Source: Pterobdella sp. o SKG-2022 (lineage: Eukaryota; Annelida; Clitellata; Hirudinida; Piscicolidae). From it: a DNA stretch of 64,000 nt. The position numbers and the translations under genes were made by a program. Below the pieces are notes generated by a model. That model saw only the letters and a program-made list of their open reading frames with translations, was not told the DNA's origin and did no database searches. Shown piece after piece: positions 22,549-34,470 of this stretch (its first letter is position 1; every line of letters begins with the position of its first letter). Where the stretch lies: contig OZ038321.1 in NCBI GenBank assembly GCA_964035795.1, positions 9,824,294 through 9,888,293 of the forward strand, written 5' to 3'.

Positions 22549-22820
22549 GCAAACAAACAAACAAACAAACAAACAAACAAACAAACAAACAAACAAACAA
22601 ACAAACAAACAAACAAACAAACAAACAAACAAACAAACAAACAAACAAACAAACAAACAAACAAACAAACAAACAAACAAACAAACAAACAAACAAACAA
22701 ACAAACAAACAAACAAACAAACAAACAAACAAACAAACAAACAAACAAACAAACAAACAAACAAACAAACAAACAAACAAACAAACAAACAAACAAACAA
22801 ACAAACAAACAAACAAACAA
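22549..22820. repeat. (CAAA)n microsatellite, about 270 bp
   Basis: About 68 uninterrupted AAAC/CAAA units, followed by a short (TA)n. The minus-strand translations of repeated CLFV are artefacts of the tetranucleotide repeat, which has no stops in three frames. Confidence 0.97.
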
Positions 22821-22889
22821 TATATATATATTTAATTTTAAATTGAGAATTTTCAATAGAATAATTCAATTTATCTTCATTTTATATAT

Positions 22890-23215
22890 TAATGCAGATG
22901 TTAATGGCTCATTTGATGTTATTTCAGATTTTTGAAAGTCGAGGTACATGGTGCTCACTAATAAATTTAAGGTTCATTTTCATTAAACTTTTAAATGCTC
23001 TGCTTATCAATCTTAATACATTTTTTAAGTTTTAGGGATTTTTAATAGGAATTTCATCCATACTTTTGGTTTAAATAAATTTTCACCATTTTCATTCATA
23101 TGAAATTTCAATTTCATGTTTTAAAATACAATTTATTCTCACTAGAAAATTTCACTAATTTAACCTTGAAGATGATTTTCTAATTTCATATTTAACTTGA
23201 TTTGTAAAAAAAGAT
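22890..23215 (+). repeat. Dispersed repeat R3, copy 2 (longest)
   Basis: The left half matches 2405-2570 and the right half (23035-23215) is the inverse of 13725-13905, so this copy joins the two partial copies. It is non-coding. Confidence 0.65.
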
Positions 23216-23519
23216 TTTAGTGATGACGGTGTGCAGAAGGCCGTGAAAAAGAAATGGACTGAAGATGTGTTTGTCGTCTTTCTTGAACTTTTCGGCCAAC
23301 CCTGTTTCCGCGGTAGTTCCATCTTTTTAGATTTCTAGCTATTCCCAGGCTTTCTATATGTCGTTTAATATTGTTACTTAAAACCCCCTCATGATTATTG
23401 AAAAGATTCGAAAAAAAGCAAAGTTTTTTGAAAGTTTTTTTTTGAGCCTTTTGTTGCACTTTTATAATTTCATTCTTGCAGACAATCCAATTGGTTGTCG
23501 GTGTATTTCCAGAGTAAAG

Positions 23520-25100
23520 TGAAAGCATGATGGGGTTCGACTTCTGCTAACTTGGAGCAAAGCCGATGGATGCCTCTTAATTTTGACTTATGAATGGGAA
23601 CTATGGCCTCATGAGTGAGGGGAGAATCCATGACTGACCAAAAGTGACGCGGAGACAAAGATACTGACGGTAAAATAGAAGAGAACAGTTTGACAGTGTC
23701 AGCCTACATGTCCGCTGAATGGTTTAAAATGAACAGCTCACATTTATTGGAGTTGGTTCCAAGACCAATCTTTTTGAAAGCGTTGATTATTTTTGTTGCA
23801 TCGTTAAAGACAGAGCTAGCCTGACCACCAATTGTGGCATCGTCCAAATACAAAATGTTCAACTCTGATAACACGTTCTTGGCAATTTTGTCGACGGCCA
23901 ACGCGAAAAGTGTTGGACCCAGAAGGTCACCTTGTTGAATACCCCTTGAAGAAAGAATACATTGTTCGCCGGCAAAAAGACTGGATGGATTGGAGTAAGC
24001 TTCGTTAACTAAAAAGTAAAAAGACGGGTAACGAGAGGCTACCTCACAAATGAACGTTTTACGGTCGATAGAATTAAAGGCATTAAAAACATTGAGTTGC
24101 AAAAGCACCTTAGGTTCAACTGAGAGGTTAATAAATGATCGAGTAGCATAACGACTGGCTCACACCCCAAACGGATGCCAACGCCCAACTGACAAGGTGT
24201 CAAAACAAATCCTCTCTGAGCGAGTTCATGACTGAATCCAGAAATAATTTGGAAAATAGACGACGAAAGGTATTTCCAACGGCTATTGCACGTATACCAC
24301 CATCTTTCATTTGAAGGACGTACAAATGGGCACCAAAGAACAAGTGCTTGATAGGGTCCGGGATTTTAGTTGATGAAACAAAAGAACCAAAACGAGAAAT
24401 GGGCCGAAAAACCGAATTCGCAATGGCCCCCAGGGAGGGAGATATTATGTCTTTCAAATGTTGAAGGCGAAGTAAATCAGGTCTAGAACCCGAATCGTTA
24501 GAAAAAGAGAAAATCGCTTTTTTAACCGAAAACTCTGTCAAAACTGGTGTGGTGTAGAAATGTGGTCGAGATTAATATCCCAAACTGGGTCACCCAAGGA
24601 ATGTATGGAGCTGAGGGAAGAAACCGCTTTCGGGACCATTGGGGCAAAGACATTGTCAAAGGAGAGGAGGCGAACCACGCCCTTTATGTCAAAGTCATTC
24701 AATTTAGAAGAAACAATTCGTTTCAAAGGTTGAATTGAGCTTTTAGACGAAAAATTTGACTTTAGGGGCTACCAAGAAACGGGTGGTGAAGAACCACTCC
24801 TGCGAAAGCCAATAAACGTTGCCATGAAATAAGGTCATTAGAAGACATAACTAACTCAATTAATTGGACTAAAGCATCTGCAAAAACTAGTCTTGCTCCT
24901 TTGGGAATACGATGAATGACTTAAGTTTCAAGTTATACAAATATTTAGTGAATGCTTCGTCAGAGAGATAATGATCAATTTGAACAGAGGCCGGAGTATG
25001 GTCGATACCTGAACATTAGAGGCAGGACCAATTACTTTCAATGAGAAGCGCCTGTACACGAGAAAATTAAAAGCACCTAAAATGGAAAAATGAAGCGCAT
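23520..25100 (-). pseudogene. Reverse transcriptase with YLDD box, decayed LINE-like element
   Basis: Reading leftward from 24920: RIPKGARLVFADALVQLIEL, SSKLNDFDIKGVVRLLSFDN, then SGSRPDLLRLQHLKDIISPS, KDGGIRAIAVGNTFRRLFSK, LLQLNVFNAFNSIDRKTFIC, GIQQGDLLGPTLFALAVDKI and finally LNILYLDDATIGGQ. These are RT motifs in order with the catalytic box as YLDD. At least three stops or frameshifts separate them. A family with this N-terminal IPKGAR region and FNAFNS/YLDD motifs is common in invertebrate genomes; I cannot place it in a named clade. Its C-terminal domain occurs separately at 44985-45310. The segment 23217-23520 has an open frame of unknown origin. Confidence 0.75.
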
Positions 25101-26089
25101 TTTCTACCTTTGACTGCAATGTAGCTTGCAAGAACTACGTATAAATGAATAAAGCAGATTAAATAAAAGAGATTGACTGGAAGAGACGTTTCGGGTTGTG
25201 ACCAATGGGGAACTGGAGAAATTGGTAAATTAGAGATGGGCGCATTACTGTCGAGAAAAGGACGAAGCTGACTAGAGGGGTAAAGGTTAGACGACACGCC
25301 AATGGCTTCCGCACTATGGCTGAAACGGCGAGGAACCCGGTGGACCCTGCGTGGGCGATTTAAGGATGGCATGGGAAAGTTATAGAAGATTAATACAAGT
25401 GCCTAACAAATGGTTTTGAAAAGACAGGGTAATCAAGAAAGACATGAATAGAAAAATAAACTTTGAAAGAACCTAAAGAAATATATATTGAACTTGGAAA
25501 AAAACCTAAAAAAAACTGAAAATGCCAAGAGTAGGAAAGGAACAAAGAATTGATTATGTTGGAAAGTAACAAAAAAAAAGGTTTTCAACAATTTATCTTT
25601 TATGAATGTAGAAATAAATAACAATGGAAATTTGATAATAGTGAGTATAATTGAAGCATAATAAATTAACCATGAAAAGGAGGTAATTTAAGTGGCAAAA
25701 TATTGAAACAATATATGAATTGAAATTGTAAACAATAAATGAATTAATAAATGGAGAATGAAATAACTAGGGCTAGAATAATGAAATTATGAATTGGAAA
25801 TTATGACTGAAAACCCATTAATCAAGTAATTAAAAACAAACAAACAAAAACTGATTCAAAGATAGAATATGAAACTTAGAAATTTAAAATTTAATGAAAG
25901 AATGAAAATTTAAAGCAAAGCCTAATAATAGGTAAGGAGGAGACCAAAAAAGGAAATAATATATGAGAAAAACCAACAACAGATGAATATAAGTCACTAA
26001 CAAGCAATAAAAATGAAGACAAGCCACAATAAAAACTTTTCAAAACAGAGATTGGGATTGAGAAGCCTTCTCTTAAAGATCGAGATATC
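25101..26089. other. Probable upstream part of the YLDD element, then AT-rich DNA
   Basis: The minus strand at 25067-25372 has an open stretch starting MPSLNRPRRVHRVPRRF that may belong to the 5' end of the neighbouring element. 25380-26089 is purine-rich, with no recognisable gene. Confidence 0.35.
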
Positions 26090-27385
26090 GGTTCTTTTTT
26101 AGTTTTTTAAAATCTGTAGTTTCACTGAAATGTCTCTTTTATTTGTAACTACAGATTTTGAAATGACCGCTATAAGAGCCATAAAAGAGGATTTTTTGTG
26201 GACCGTTTTTTATGGCTGTTTTTTTTCATTTTAAGTAGGCCATTTATAAAGAAGTTCCAAGTGGCAAAAGCATTTTTGTCTCTGTTTTAGGTTGGACCAA
26301 TCATGGGCTTTGTTAGTTAAGAAATGTTAGTTATTTTTTCTTGAAAATATTCATATATCAGAATGTTTAGATATTCACGGATTGTACAAAAAGCTTTGTT
26401 AGTTGATAAATGTCAGTTTTTTTTTCATAAAACTTCTTTAATGTATCAGAATGTTGTTAAAATTTTCTTAAATATAGTGTTCTTTGAAATGAAATAGATA
26501 TTTTTTTTTCAAATAACAAAAAAAATAGTTTGATTCAAATTAGTATGTAAAAAAATGATTATTTCAGTACTTTCAAAATTTTTTTGAAGTCCTATGATTG
26601 GTTCATCAACTAGAGGCTCGCGTCTAAAGCTAATCGATGTTCTTAATGTGAGCGCGAAGTGCCTGTGACCATTCATAGCCAGCTCAAAAATGTAGGCCTG
26701 CTGCGTTGTTATAAAACCAACCAAGCCAACGCACATATTTCAAAACGATTTTTTTTTTAGCTTCCTACCAGAGACGTTAGTGCTGAGGGCCTTCATGTCA
26801 ATAGTTGATAGGGATGCAATTATAGTAAACGAGTTTATTGAGTATTGTAATTTAAATTGAGTGAGGCTAGAGTTGGGTAGATCCCGATTCTCTATTTCTT
26901 TATGGAAAATTATGATAGAATTTGGTATAACCTACCCAATACCATCAATAGTGTTGAGGCATAATAGTTGAAAACACAAAGAAGAAGTAATTCATCATTT
27001 ATATCATTTAGTAAAAAAGTTGCTATTAGAGCAAGTAGACGTTAGGTTGAGATTAACTAATTATGAATTAGGTAATATAAACGTAGAAAATAGGCAATCT
27101 AATAATAGGTTAAATCCAACTTTTAATATTAATATCAATTGTTTGTTACAAATTTTAAGTAATTTATGGGTCTAAGTAATTTAAAGCTTTAATTATTTTA
27201 ATATTATATTTTACACTATTATTAGTTCAGGGTATATCTAATTCTATCATAATTATTCCATCAAGAAGTAGAAAATCTGGGTTCTACACAATTTGCATTA
27301 AAATACTCAAAAAATTCGTTTAGCATAATTGCATCCCTATTACTTGAACTCTTGGTAGCATATATAAAGATTGTGGTAGTGAGTC
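26090..27385 (+). pseudogene. MULE-like transposon, copy 2, with a nested R1
   Basis: It matches copy 1 (11390-12300) before and after an insertion at about 26255-26665. Coding remnants include FSISLWK, LVKKLLLEQVDVRLRLTNYE and LGNINVENRQSNNR, the last two also found in copy 1. The internal inverted pair is kept: 26808-26850 against 27299-27345. The DGTF part seen in copy 1 is missing. Confidence 0.68.
26255..26670 (-). repeat. Dispersed repeat R1, copy 2, inside the MULE copy
   Basis: Reverse complement of the 1445-1880 repeat. It interrupts the MULE-derived sequence exactly where copy 1 is continuous (around 11560), so it inserted after the MULE. Confidence 0.65.
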
Positions 27386-27659
27386 ACATACATACAGTAT
27401 AAATCAAGTCAGTGGACAACCTCTAAAAGTAACTATTTTTGAAAAAATTTATATTTATATTTAATTTATTTTATTCAAATTAATAAGATATAAAAATGTA
27501 ATTTATATATAATTTAAAAATATATACGAGAGATAATAAATTTATTTAATTCATAGAATTATTGATAAAGAATATATGTAGAAATACCATTTAATATACA
27601 CTTTATTCAGATGTTATAAGAAGCGCTTTAAAATTTTTTTTTGCATAAACTTTTTTTAT

Positions 27660-28600
27660 TTAATTAATATTTTGTGTAGAGTCCTTTTGCCTTTATCAAA
27701 CATCCAATTCGCGTGGGCATGTTGTCTACAAGTCGCTGGCATTGGAGAGGAGTGATTTTTTCCAATTCTAATAAATATTGTTTTAACGTATGCTTAGAAG
27801 ATGGATTTATCATTGAAATTCCTTTTTTTAAGATCCCCCATATATGTTCTATAGGGTTCATGTCGAGGGACTGTGAGGGCCACTCCATCACATCAATTTC
27901 AGCATCCTCAAGGTACTTCCTGGTTGCTGCAGATTTATGGCAAGAAGCATTATCTTGCTGTAGAATGAATTTGTGATCTTTTCCAAATATTTTGTGACTC
28001 GATTTTGTAGATTATTATTAAGTATATCAATATATTTCAAAGAATTTAAACTTCCCTCGATAACTACCAAACTACCGACTACTGCTGACGCCATGCATAC
28101 CTATACCATTACTAAGCCTCTACCACGTTTCATTGTCGGGGTTATTATTGACTGGCTCAAGCTCTTTTCTTTTTTTTTTCTTATCAATTTGTTCATAGCT
28201 TTTTAACTTTTTGAACTTGTGTTATTAAAGGCTTTCTCCTTGGCCTAGAACAATTTAAACCGACTTTATTTATACGCCTATTTATTGTGAAGACAGAGGG
28301 GAAAAAAGACGTAATATTTTCAATATTTTTTGCAGCTGACTGGAAGTAGAAAACCGATTTTCTAGACTCAGTCGCTTCAGATGTCGATCTTCTCGCTCTG
28401 TTGTTACTTTTGGACGACCCGTGCGCGACTTTTGAGCCAAATCGTTTTTTGTTTCATAACCTTTAAGGAATTTATCAACTCCTGACTTACTCACTTCCAG
28501 CTTATCTGCCATTTCACGGATGGTGTAGCCTTCTTCCCTTAAGGCAACAATCTTCGCTCTTTGTTCAGTTGCATAGAAAAGTCTTTTAAACATTTGCAAA
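27660..28600 (-). pseudogene. Tc1-like transposase, frameshifted
   Basis: The N-terminus reads YATEQRAKIVALREEGYTIR, EMADKLEVSKSGVDKFLKGY and KSRTGRPKVTTEREDRHLKR: a helix-turn-helix with the GRPK linker. Later frames give SLNSLKYIDILNNNLQNRVT, ILQQDNASCHKSAATRKYLE and EWPSQSLDMNPIEHIWGILK, with the second Asp and the Glu of a DD34E-type catalytic triad. The region holding the first Asp is deleted, since the sequence passes from the second helix region almost directly to the GS.V..G block. Terminal inverted repeats were not found by eye. Confidence 0.85.
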
Positions 28601-28639
28601 ATTTTTCAGGACTATCAGTTAAGGTAATTATATGCCTTT

Positions 28640-29095
28640 CAAATGGTTCTCTCCAAAATCGCGCTGCTAAAACCGCTCTTCAAGCTACTACTCTTCATCT
28701 CACACTTGTCTCGATCGCCTTCATTGGCTGCCGGTCGTACTAAGAGCCCAGTTCAAGTTGCTATGGCTCACCGCTAACACCTTATATTTTAATCAGCCGG
28801 CTTATCTATATGACCGTCTTTCCATTAGACAGACTCCTGAATCTCTCAGGTCTTCCAACTCTGGTTTATGCCTACATCAGCCTGTCTCTTCTAAACCTTT
28901 TTTACATCGCTCCTTCTCGCATATCGCCCCTCACTTATGGAACTCTCTTCCACTTAATGTCCGTCTTTCACCTTCTCTTAAAATTTTTCGCAAGCGTTTA
29001 AAGACGCATCTTTATAGCCAAATTTCTTTCTCATAGCCCTTCTGATTAGAACAGCGCCTCTACAGCAAACCTAGTTTGCAAACTGTGCGCCCTAC
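28640..29095 (+). pseudogene. L2-type LINE 3' end
   Basis: Encodes LHWLPVVLRAQFKLLWLTAN, PAYLYDRLSIRQTPESLRSS and FSHIAPHLWNSLPLNVRLSP, ending KRLKTHLYSQISFS and stop. This is the conserved C-terminus of L2/CR1-like elements. It is 5'-truncated and runs directly into the (AAT)n array that serves as its 3' tail. Confidence 0.88.
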
Positions 29096-29377
<282 letters not shown>

Positions 29378-29837
29378 AAATATTATGAAAAAAGTTTTAT
29401 TGATCGATTTTTAAACTAGGTAATTTAATATTACATACTTCCAGAAAAAAATTTCACAAGTTTTTTGCAATAAAGATGATCCTCATTGCTAGATTTCAGC
29501 TCCATGTTCTTTATCCTTCTTTTAAAGGCCTTGTCATTAGACTTGGCCTTTTTGCGGGATAATATTCGTGCTCATCGGCTGTGAACGGGATGTCGTAGGT
29601 TGATGAAAATTCTCAAATTCCTGACTGCCTCTATCTTTTATCTGTGATATTAATTAAATTTTTTTACTTATAAGATATAATTACTCAAAGTTCTTCTTTG
29701 GAAGGCTTTTAACAAGTTCAACAAAATCATCGATATCATTTGAAAACTTAGTAGAATCTTATTTGAATAACTTTTTATTCTTAATTTTTCATGAATAGTT
29801 TTTGATACATTTATTTTTTTGGAAAGCTAAAATTTTC

Positions 29838-30072
29838 GATCTACCCTCCACGTTTTTCTTGCCTATTCCAAAACCTCCATGAACACCTTCAAACTCATCA
29901 ACCTTTTTACCAATGTGCTCATTGAAGTCTTCTAAGCAAATCAAAACTTCATTTTCATTTTTCACTTCACACCCTTTTGTCATCTTCTCATAAAACTTTT
30001 CCTTATCACTTATCGATCTTCCAGATTGTGGGGCATAAGCGCAAACAATTCTTCGTGGAGGGTAGATCACTC
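29838..30072 (-). pseudogene. Family A endonuclease fragment, inverted half
   Basis: Encodes RRIVCAYAPQSGRSISDKEK, LICLEDFNEHIGKKVDEFEG and VHGGFGIGKKNVEGRS: the middle of an apurinic-like endonuclease, with EDFN where the family has GDFN. It stops making sense after NVEGRS, where its continuation lies on the opposite strand. Confidence 0.75.
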
Positions 30073-30285
30073 TTGGAATTTTGTGTTGAAAAGGGTTTGT
30101 GTGTGGGTAATAGTTGGTTTAAAAAGAAGGTTAATAGGAAGGTTACTTTTAATGGAGGGTGTAGTGGGACTGAAAAAGATTTTGTCTTGATAGTCAGAGA
30201 AAGTTTTTGAAGGAGGTGAGGACAATTGGGGGTGAGCTCCAACACAAACTATCCAAGGTGGTTTTAGAGGGAAGATGGATTATTA
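30056..30285 (+). pseudogene. Family A endonuclease fragment, opposite half
   Basis: Begins at the same VEGRS block and reads SLLEFCVEKGLCVGNSWFKK, KVTFNGGCSGTEKDFVLI and, after a frameshift, FLKEVRTIGGELQHKLSKVV. This is the continuation of the minus-strand fragment next to it. The intact arrangement is seen at 43.7-44.0 kb. Confidence 0.75.
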
Positions 30286-30289
30286 AAAA

Positions 30290-30400
30290 AAAAGTAGTCC
30301 AAATTTCTTTGTAAATGCTGTGAATGTAAATGATTGTTAGTTCCGCGACCCAAAATGCTTGTAAATGCGAAAATGGTTGTTTTTTTTCCGGGATTCTTTT
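30290..30400 (+). repeat. Dispersed repeat R2, partial copy 3
   Basis: TCCAAATTTCTTTGTAAATG, CTGTGAATGTAAATG and TTCCGCGACCC match the right half of R2. Confidence 0.5.
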
Positions 30401-31141
30401 TATTTATTTATTTTTTATTATAAATTTTTTGAATTTTATTCATTTTTCATTAAGGTTTGAATCAAATATGTTAATAGTAGTTCCTTATTTTTCATAAATT
30501 AAGCGTCAGATACTTAAACGTTGACAACGTTTTCTGAAAGTCAGTAATGTTCTTATATTTGTACCTCCACTTGACAATGTAAATTCCTCTTCCAAAAAAC
30601 TTAGTGTAATAAAATAAACTCCAAAACGTGTTTTCATTTTGAAATGAAACTACAACAAAAGAATATGGACCAGACTCTCTCTCTCTGAAAAAAACACATT
30701 CTGAAACTTTGTAATACAATACAATACAATAACGAATATGATTATAGTGGCATTAGCTCCAAAAGTTTCTAGGGCCCTCATATTCAGTTTTATTACGAAG
30801 TAAACGCGCCTTAGCTTTGGTTCCCTCATAAGGCTTATAAAAAGTTTGAACGTGCGTTGTGGTACTTTTTTAAGGTAGAAACTCCTTTTATTTGTTCCTA
30901 AGTGCTAGATCTAGGTTTGCTCAAATTCTATTTCAAATAAACTCGTCAACTTCTTTTGTCTTCATAGCCTACAGACTGATTTTTCTGTAGTTTGGTAAAT
31001 AACTGAGATTCTCATTTTTAGACAAGGGTAGAATTCTGATTTTAGACCATTGCTAGAACTTACAGCAATCTAGAAAAACAAGTGAGCGTATCCCATGACA
31101 CTATCGTCTAGACTCAGCATTTAAAAAAGATAAATGGTATT
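30401..31141. other. No gene seen
   Basis: AT-rich. 30760-31000 has a few less biased phrases that recur weakly near 42100 (TTTCTAGGGCCCTCA against TTTCTAGACCACTGA). Nothing coding. Confidence 0.35.
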
Positions 31142-31310
31142 TTATGTAGCGCCTTTCCTTACTGTTAAAAACGCTTGCGACAAAGTTAAGTTAGCTATAA
31201 CACATTGCGGAGCAGGTGGTAATTGTTGACCCAATGCGGTATCGAACTCAGTAGTTTAAGGTAATTCGTCTAACGCTCTATCAGCTAAGCTATACGGGCA
31301 GACATAACGT
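31142..31310 (-). repeat. tRNA-derived SINE S1, copy 3
   Basis: In reverse complement it runs from CCCGTATAGCTTAGCTGATA through an altered B box (GAGTTCGAT) to the GTGTTATAGC body and GCGCTACAT tail. It is more diverged than the copy at 31692. Confidence 0.75.
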
Positions 31311-31691
31311 TCAAAACAACGTCTTCAGCATGAAAATTTTTTTTATTGCAAGATATTTTTCTTTAGTGAAAAATCAAATTTCTACTCGTAGTTCTTCGAA
31401 AATTTTCTGAATCTGCTCAGCATAATCATTTGATATGTTGGTTACCAAGTCAATTGTTGAAATGGTTGTACCGTCTCTTGTTTTTTCCACCATTTTTCTG
31501 GCTTTTGAAAATGCTTTTTCAATCTATTTTGGCCACTGATTTTAGTTATGAGCTTGAAGCATTTAGAACTTTGGTCCCATTTGAATGCCAAAATAATAAC
31601 TTGATAATGAAAGGTCACTAATGAGATGGAAAAAAATTATATAAATGGGTGTTAATATGAAAAACGAAAACTTCGCAACTAAGGAATAACA

Positions 31692-31865
31692 ATGTGGACC
31701 CGTATAGCTCAGAGGTAAAGAAATTAGCTAAAGTTACCGGGTTCCATCCCGCGTGAGCCGACAATTAGCACTTACTTCCCAGTGTGTTTTCGCTATATTA
31801 AATTTGTTGCAAGCGCTTTAATCTATAAGAAAAAGCGCTTTATAAATACCGCATTATATTACACG
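31692..31865 (+). repeat. tRNA-derived SINE S1, copy 4
   Basis: GGACCCGTATAGCTCAGAGG, GGGTTCCATCCC, GAGCCGACAATTAGCACTTA, AAAGCGCTTTATAAATACCG, then CATTATATTACA. It is a full-length copy, about 380 bp from copy 3 and in the opposite orientation. Confidence 0.88.
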
Positions 31866-31869
31866 GAAA

Positions 31870-34470
31870 AGTAACTATAAAGAGTGCCCTTTAGCAACAA
31901 AAGTAACCAAAAAGATACCAAGAGCAGGTCAAGAAAGTATATCATTACCTTCGGGAAATGACTTGTACTGCTCAGGTAATTTTAAAAAGAAATATGGAGT
32001 AGGTTTTATGGTTAAAAAGAACTTATTTGAAAATGTTACAGGTTTTAGAGGTATTTCAGATTGAATCGCCGAACTTACAATTTAAATCAACAAAACTCGA
32101 AATCTAACTAATATTGGCTTATATGCCTACTTTTAGGAATTTTGACGAAGAAGTAGAAATAATATACGAAAATGTAAATAAATTACTACAAGAAAAAAGT
32201 GCACCAATAATCATCGTTATAGGAGATTTTAACCCAAAATCGGCATAAGAGTCAAACGAGCAGTGTACAGGCAACTGTGGAAGCGGTTTGAGAAATACAA
32301 GAAGACAAATGTTCATTAATTTCGCGCAGTGTAACTCGTTTAAAATAATAAACGCGTTGTACAAAAATCAAACTAATCGCAGATGGACTTGGGTTTCACC
32401 TAACGGCGAAACTAAAAATGAACTTGACTATCAAATAAACCCTCATTACTTGCTTACGCCTCAGTAATAAACCAATTCAACACAGAAAGTGACAATAGAT
32501 TATTAAGAGCAAAATTAACAATAAACGTCAAGCTAGAGCGCTTACGAATAGTAAGACGACCACGTCTCCAAAACTTAAGTGCACGTAAACAAGAATTCGA
32601 AACACAACTGCAAAGCAAATTTAAGAGTTGCAGAAAAAAATAAAGAAGAAAAAATCGACAAGCTATCGCTAGCAACAAAGGTTTTACTGAATAAAAGAAA
32701 AACACACAAGTGGTTGGGCATAGCGATCACAAAAGTCAAATAAGCAGAACTATGCAAAATTACGCGTCAAGCAGTCCAAAATGACATAGACATTTACTGC
32801 ATACCATTGAAAAAAGTAAAAACATCAAAGATGTTTAAAAAAGATTGAAATAGGGAAAAAGAAATTAACTTGCATCAAAGAGGAGATGGCTCTCTTTCGA
32901 CAAACAGCGCATTGCAGATCGGTTTAGCTCCACACAGCCTACAGTAAACACGGTGCTCAGATTTCAGAAAATAAATGAAAAAGTTCCAAGCACACTCAAA
33001 TCCGAAGAACAACGAGCAATCCAGAATCTAAAAATCAAGAGCTCACCAGAAGACGATATGGTAACAAACGCTGCTTTAAAGTTGGGTGGAGACACAATCA
33101 TTGAAACACTTACCGAACTATATAACAAATATTTAAAAGAAGAAAAAGAGATAAGTTCATGAATGAAGGGGATAGTAGTGCTGATTCACAAAAAAGGAGA
33201 TACCGCCGAGGTTTCGAACTATTGACCGATAAGCTTATTATCCTCTTTGTACAAAGTTTTCTATAACGTCATTCTTCAACGTCTAGACTCACAAATGAAC
33301 CAAACGCGGAAACAAGCAGGATTTGAAAAAGGATATTCGACAATTGTTCACCTTCACGTCGTGAATCAACTACAAGAAGTCTCACGAATACCAGCTTCCG
33401 CTAGACATGGCTTTTGTTGACTACAAAAAAGCGTTTGATAGCATAGAGTTTTAACTTTTATTAAACAGTCTCAGTTCTCAAGGCACCAATAAAACATACA
33501 TAAACCTTATAAAACATCTTTACAGTAATGCAAAATCTGTTGTCAGAACCGAAATTGACATAAAATGCTTTAGGCTTAGAAAAGGCGTACGGCAAGGTGA
33601 TACTATTATTCTCATTTTTTTCAAAATTACTTCAAATAATGAAGTTATTAATACAACAGAATAGGGTGATAGAGGTATTAATATTGACGGTGAATATCTA
33701 TCCCATCTACGGTATGCAGGCGACCAAATTCTCTTCTCACATTCTGCCAACGAACTCAAAAGTATGCTAGAAGACATCAGTGTAGAAAGCCATGAAATAG
33801 GTCTAACCATTAACACAGACGAAACAAAAATAATGCGCGATGGATTCACTGAGAATACAAACACAATAAAAATTAACAATAAAAAAATTGAAAAGACTAA
33901 AAAATACATATACCTAGGCCAAACAATAACAAACGATCACGACCAAAAAATATAATTACGCAGAAGAATAGGTCTGGGCTGGTCAGCTTTTGGTCGTTTC
34001 AAATAGTAAATAAAAAGATTAAACCAGATACCAAGAAGAGGACTTTTAAAGAAATCATTCTACCTACTATGACCCACGGTTGCTAGACACGGTCGCTGAG
34101 TGACACCAAACTAGAAGCGCTCTACATATTCCAGAGAGAAATGGAGCGAGCATTTCTAGGAACAACATTACTTGATAAAAAACCTGATACCTAGATTCGT
34201 ACTAAGACAAACATCCGCGACATTAGAGATATGTCAAAGATAGCCTACACCGGTGGGCGGGGAATTTGGCAAGGTTCACGGACAACCGCTGGACACTCAG
34301 AGTGACTCAATGGTATCCACGTGAAAACAAAAGAAGTTGAGCCAGACCAAAAACAAGATGGGTTGATTCTCTGAAAAAATACTATAGAGTCAACTGGATG
34401 GCTGTGGCTAATGATAGGAAGTGGTGGAAAATGTCGAGAGGGCTTCTTCCAACAGGAGTGAGGTGACATG
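31870..34470 (+). pseudogene. RTE-type LINE, near complete but dead
   Basis: Endonuclease: KYGVGFMVKKNLFENVTGFR, then IIIVIGDFNPKSA and NRRWTWVSPNGETKNELDYQ (31950-32440). RT: VDYKKAFDSIEF, RLRKGVRQGDTIIL and LRYAGDQILFSHSANELKSM (33410-33800). The box is YAGD, with the first catalytic Asp of YADD replaced by Gly. The segment ending IKINNKKIEKTKKYIYLGQT follows, and the C-terminus has ARPKTRWVDSLKKYY and RKWWKMSRG. Stop codons in each domain show long inactivity. The length of about 2.6 kb is close to a whole coding region. The 5' end overlaps the SINE border. Confidence 0.85.

Noticed and set aside
22389..22869. Long minus-strand open frames with repeated CLFV
   Set aside because: They are translations of the (CAAA)n tetranucleotide array, which has no stop codon in any minus frame. 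No protein is supported.
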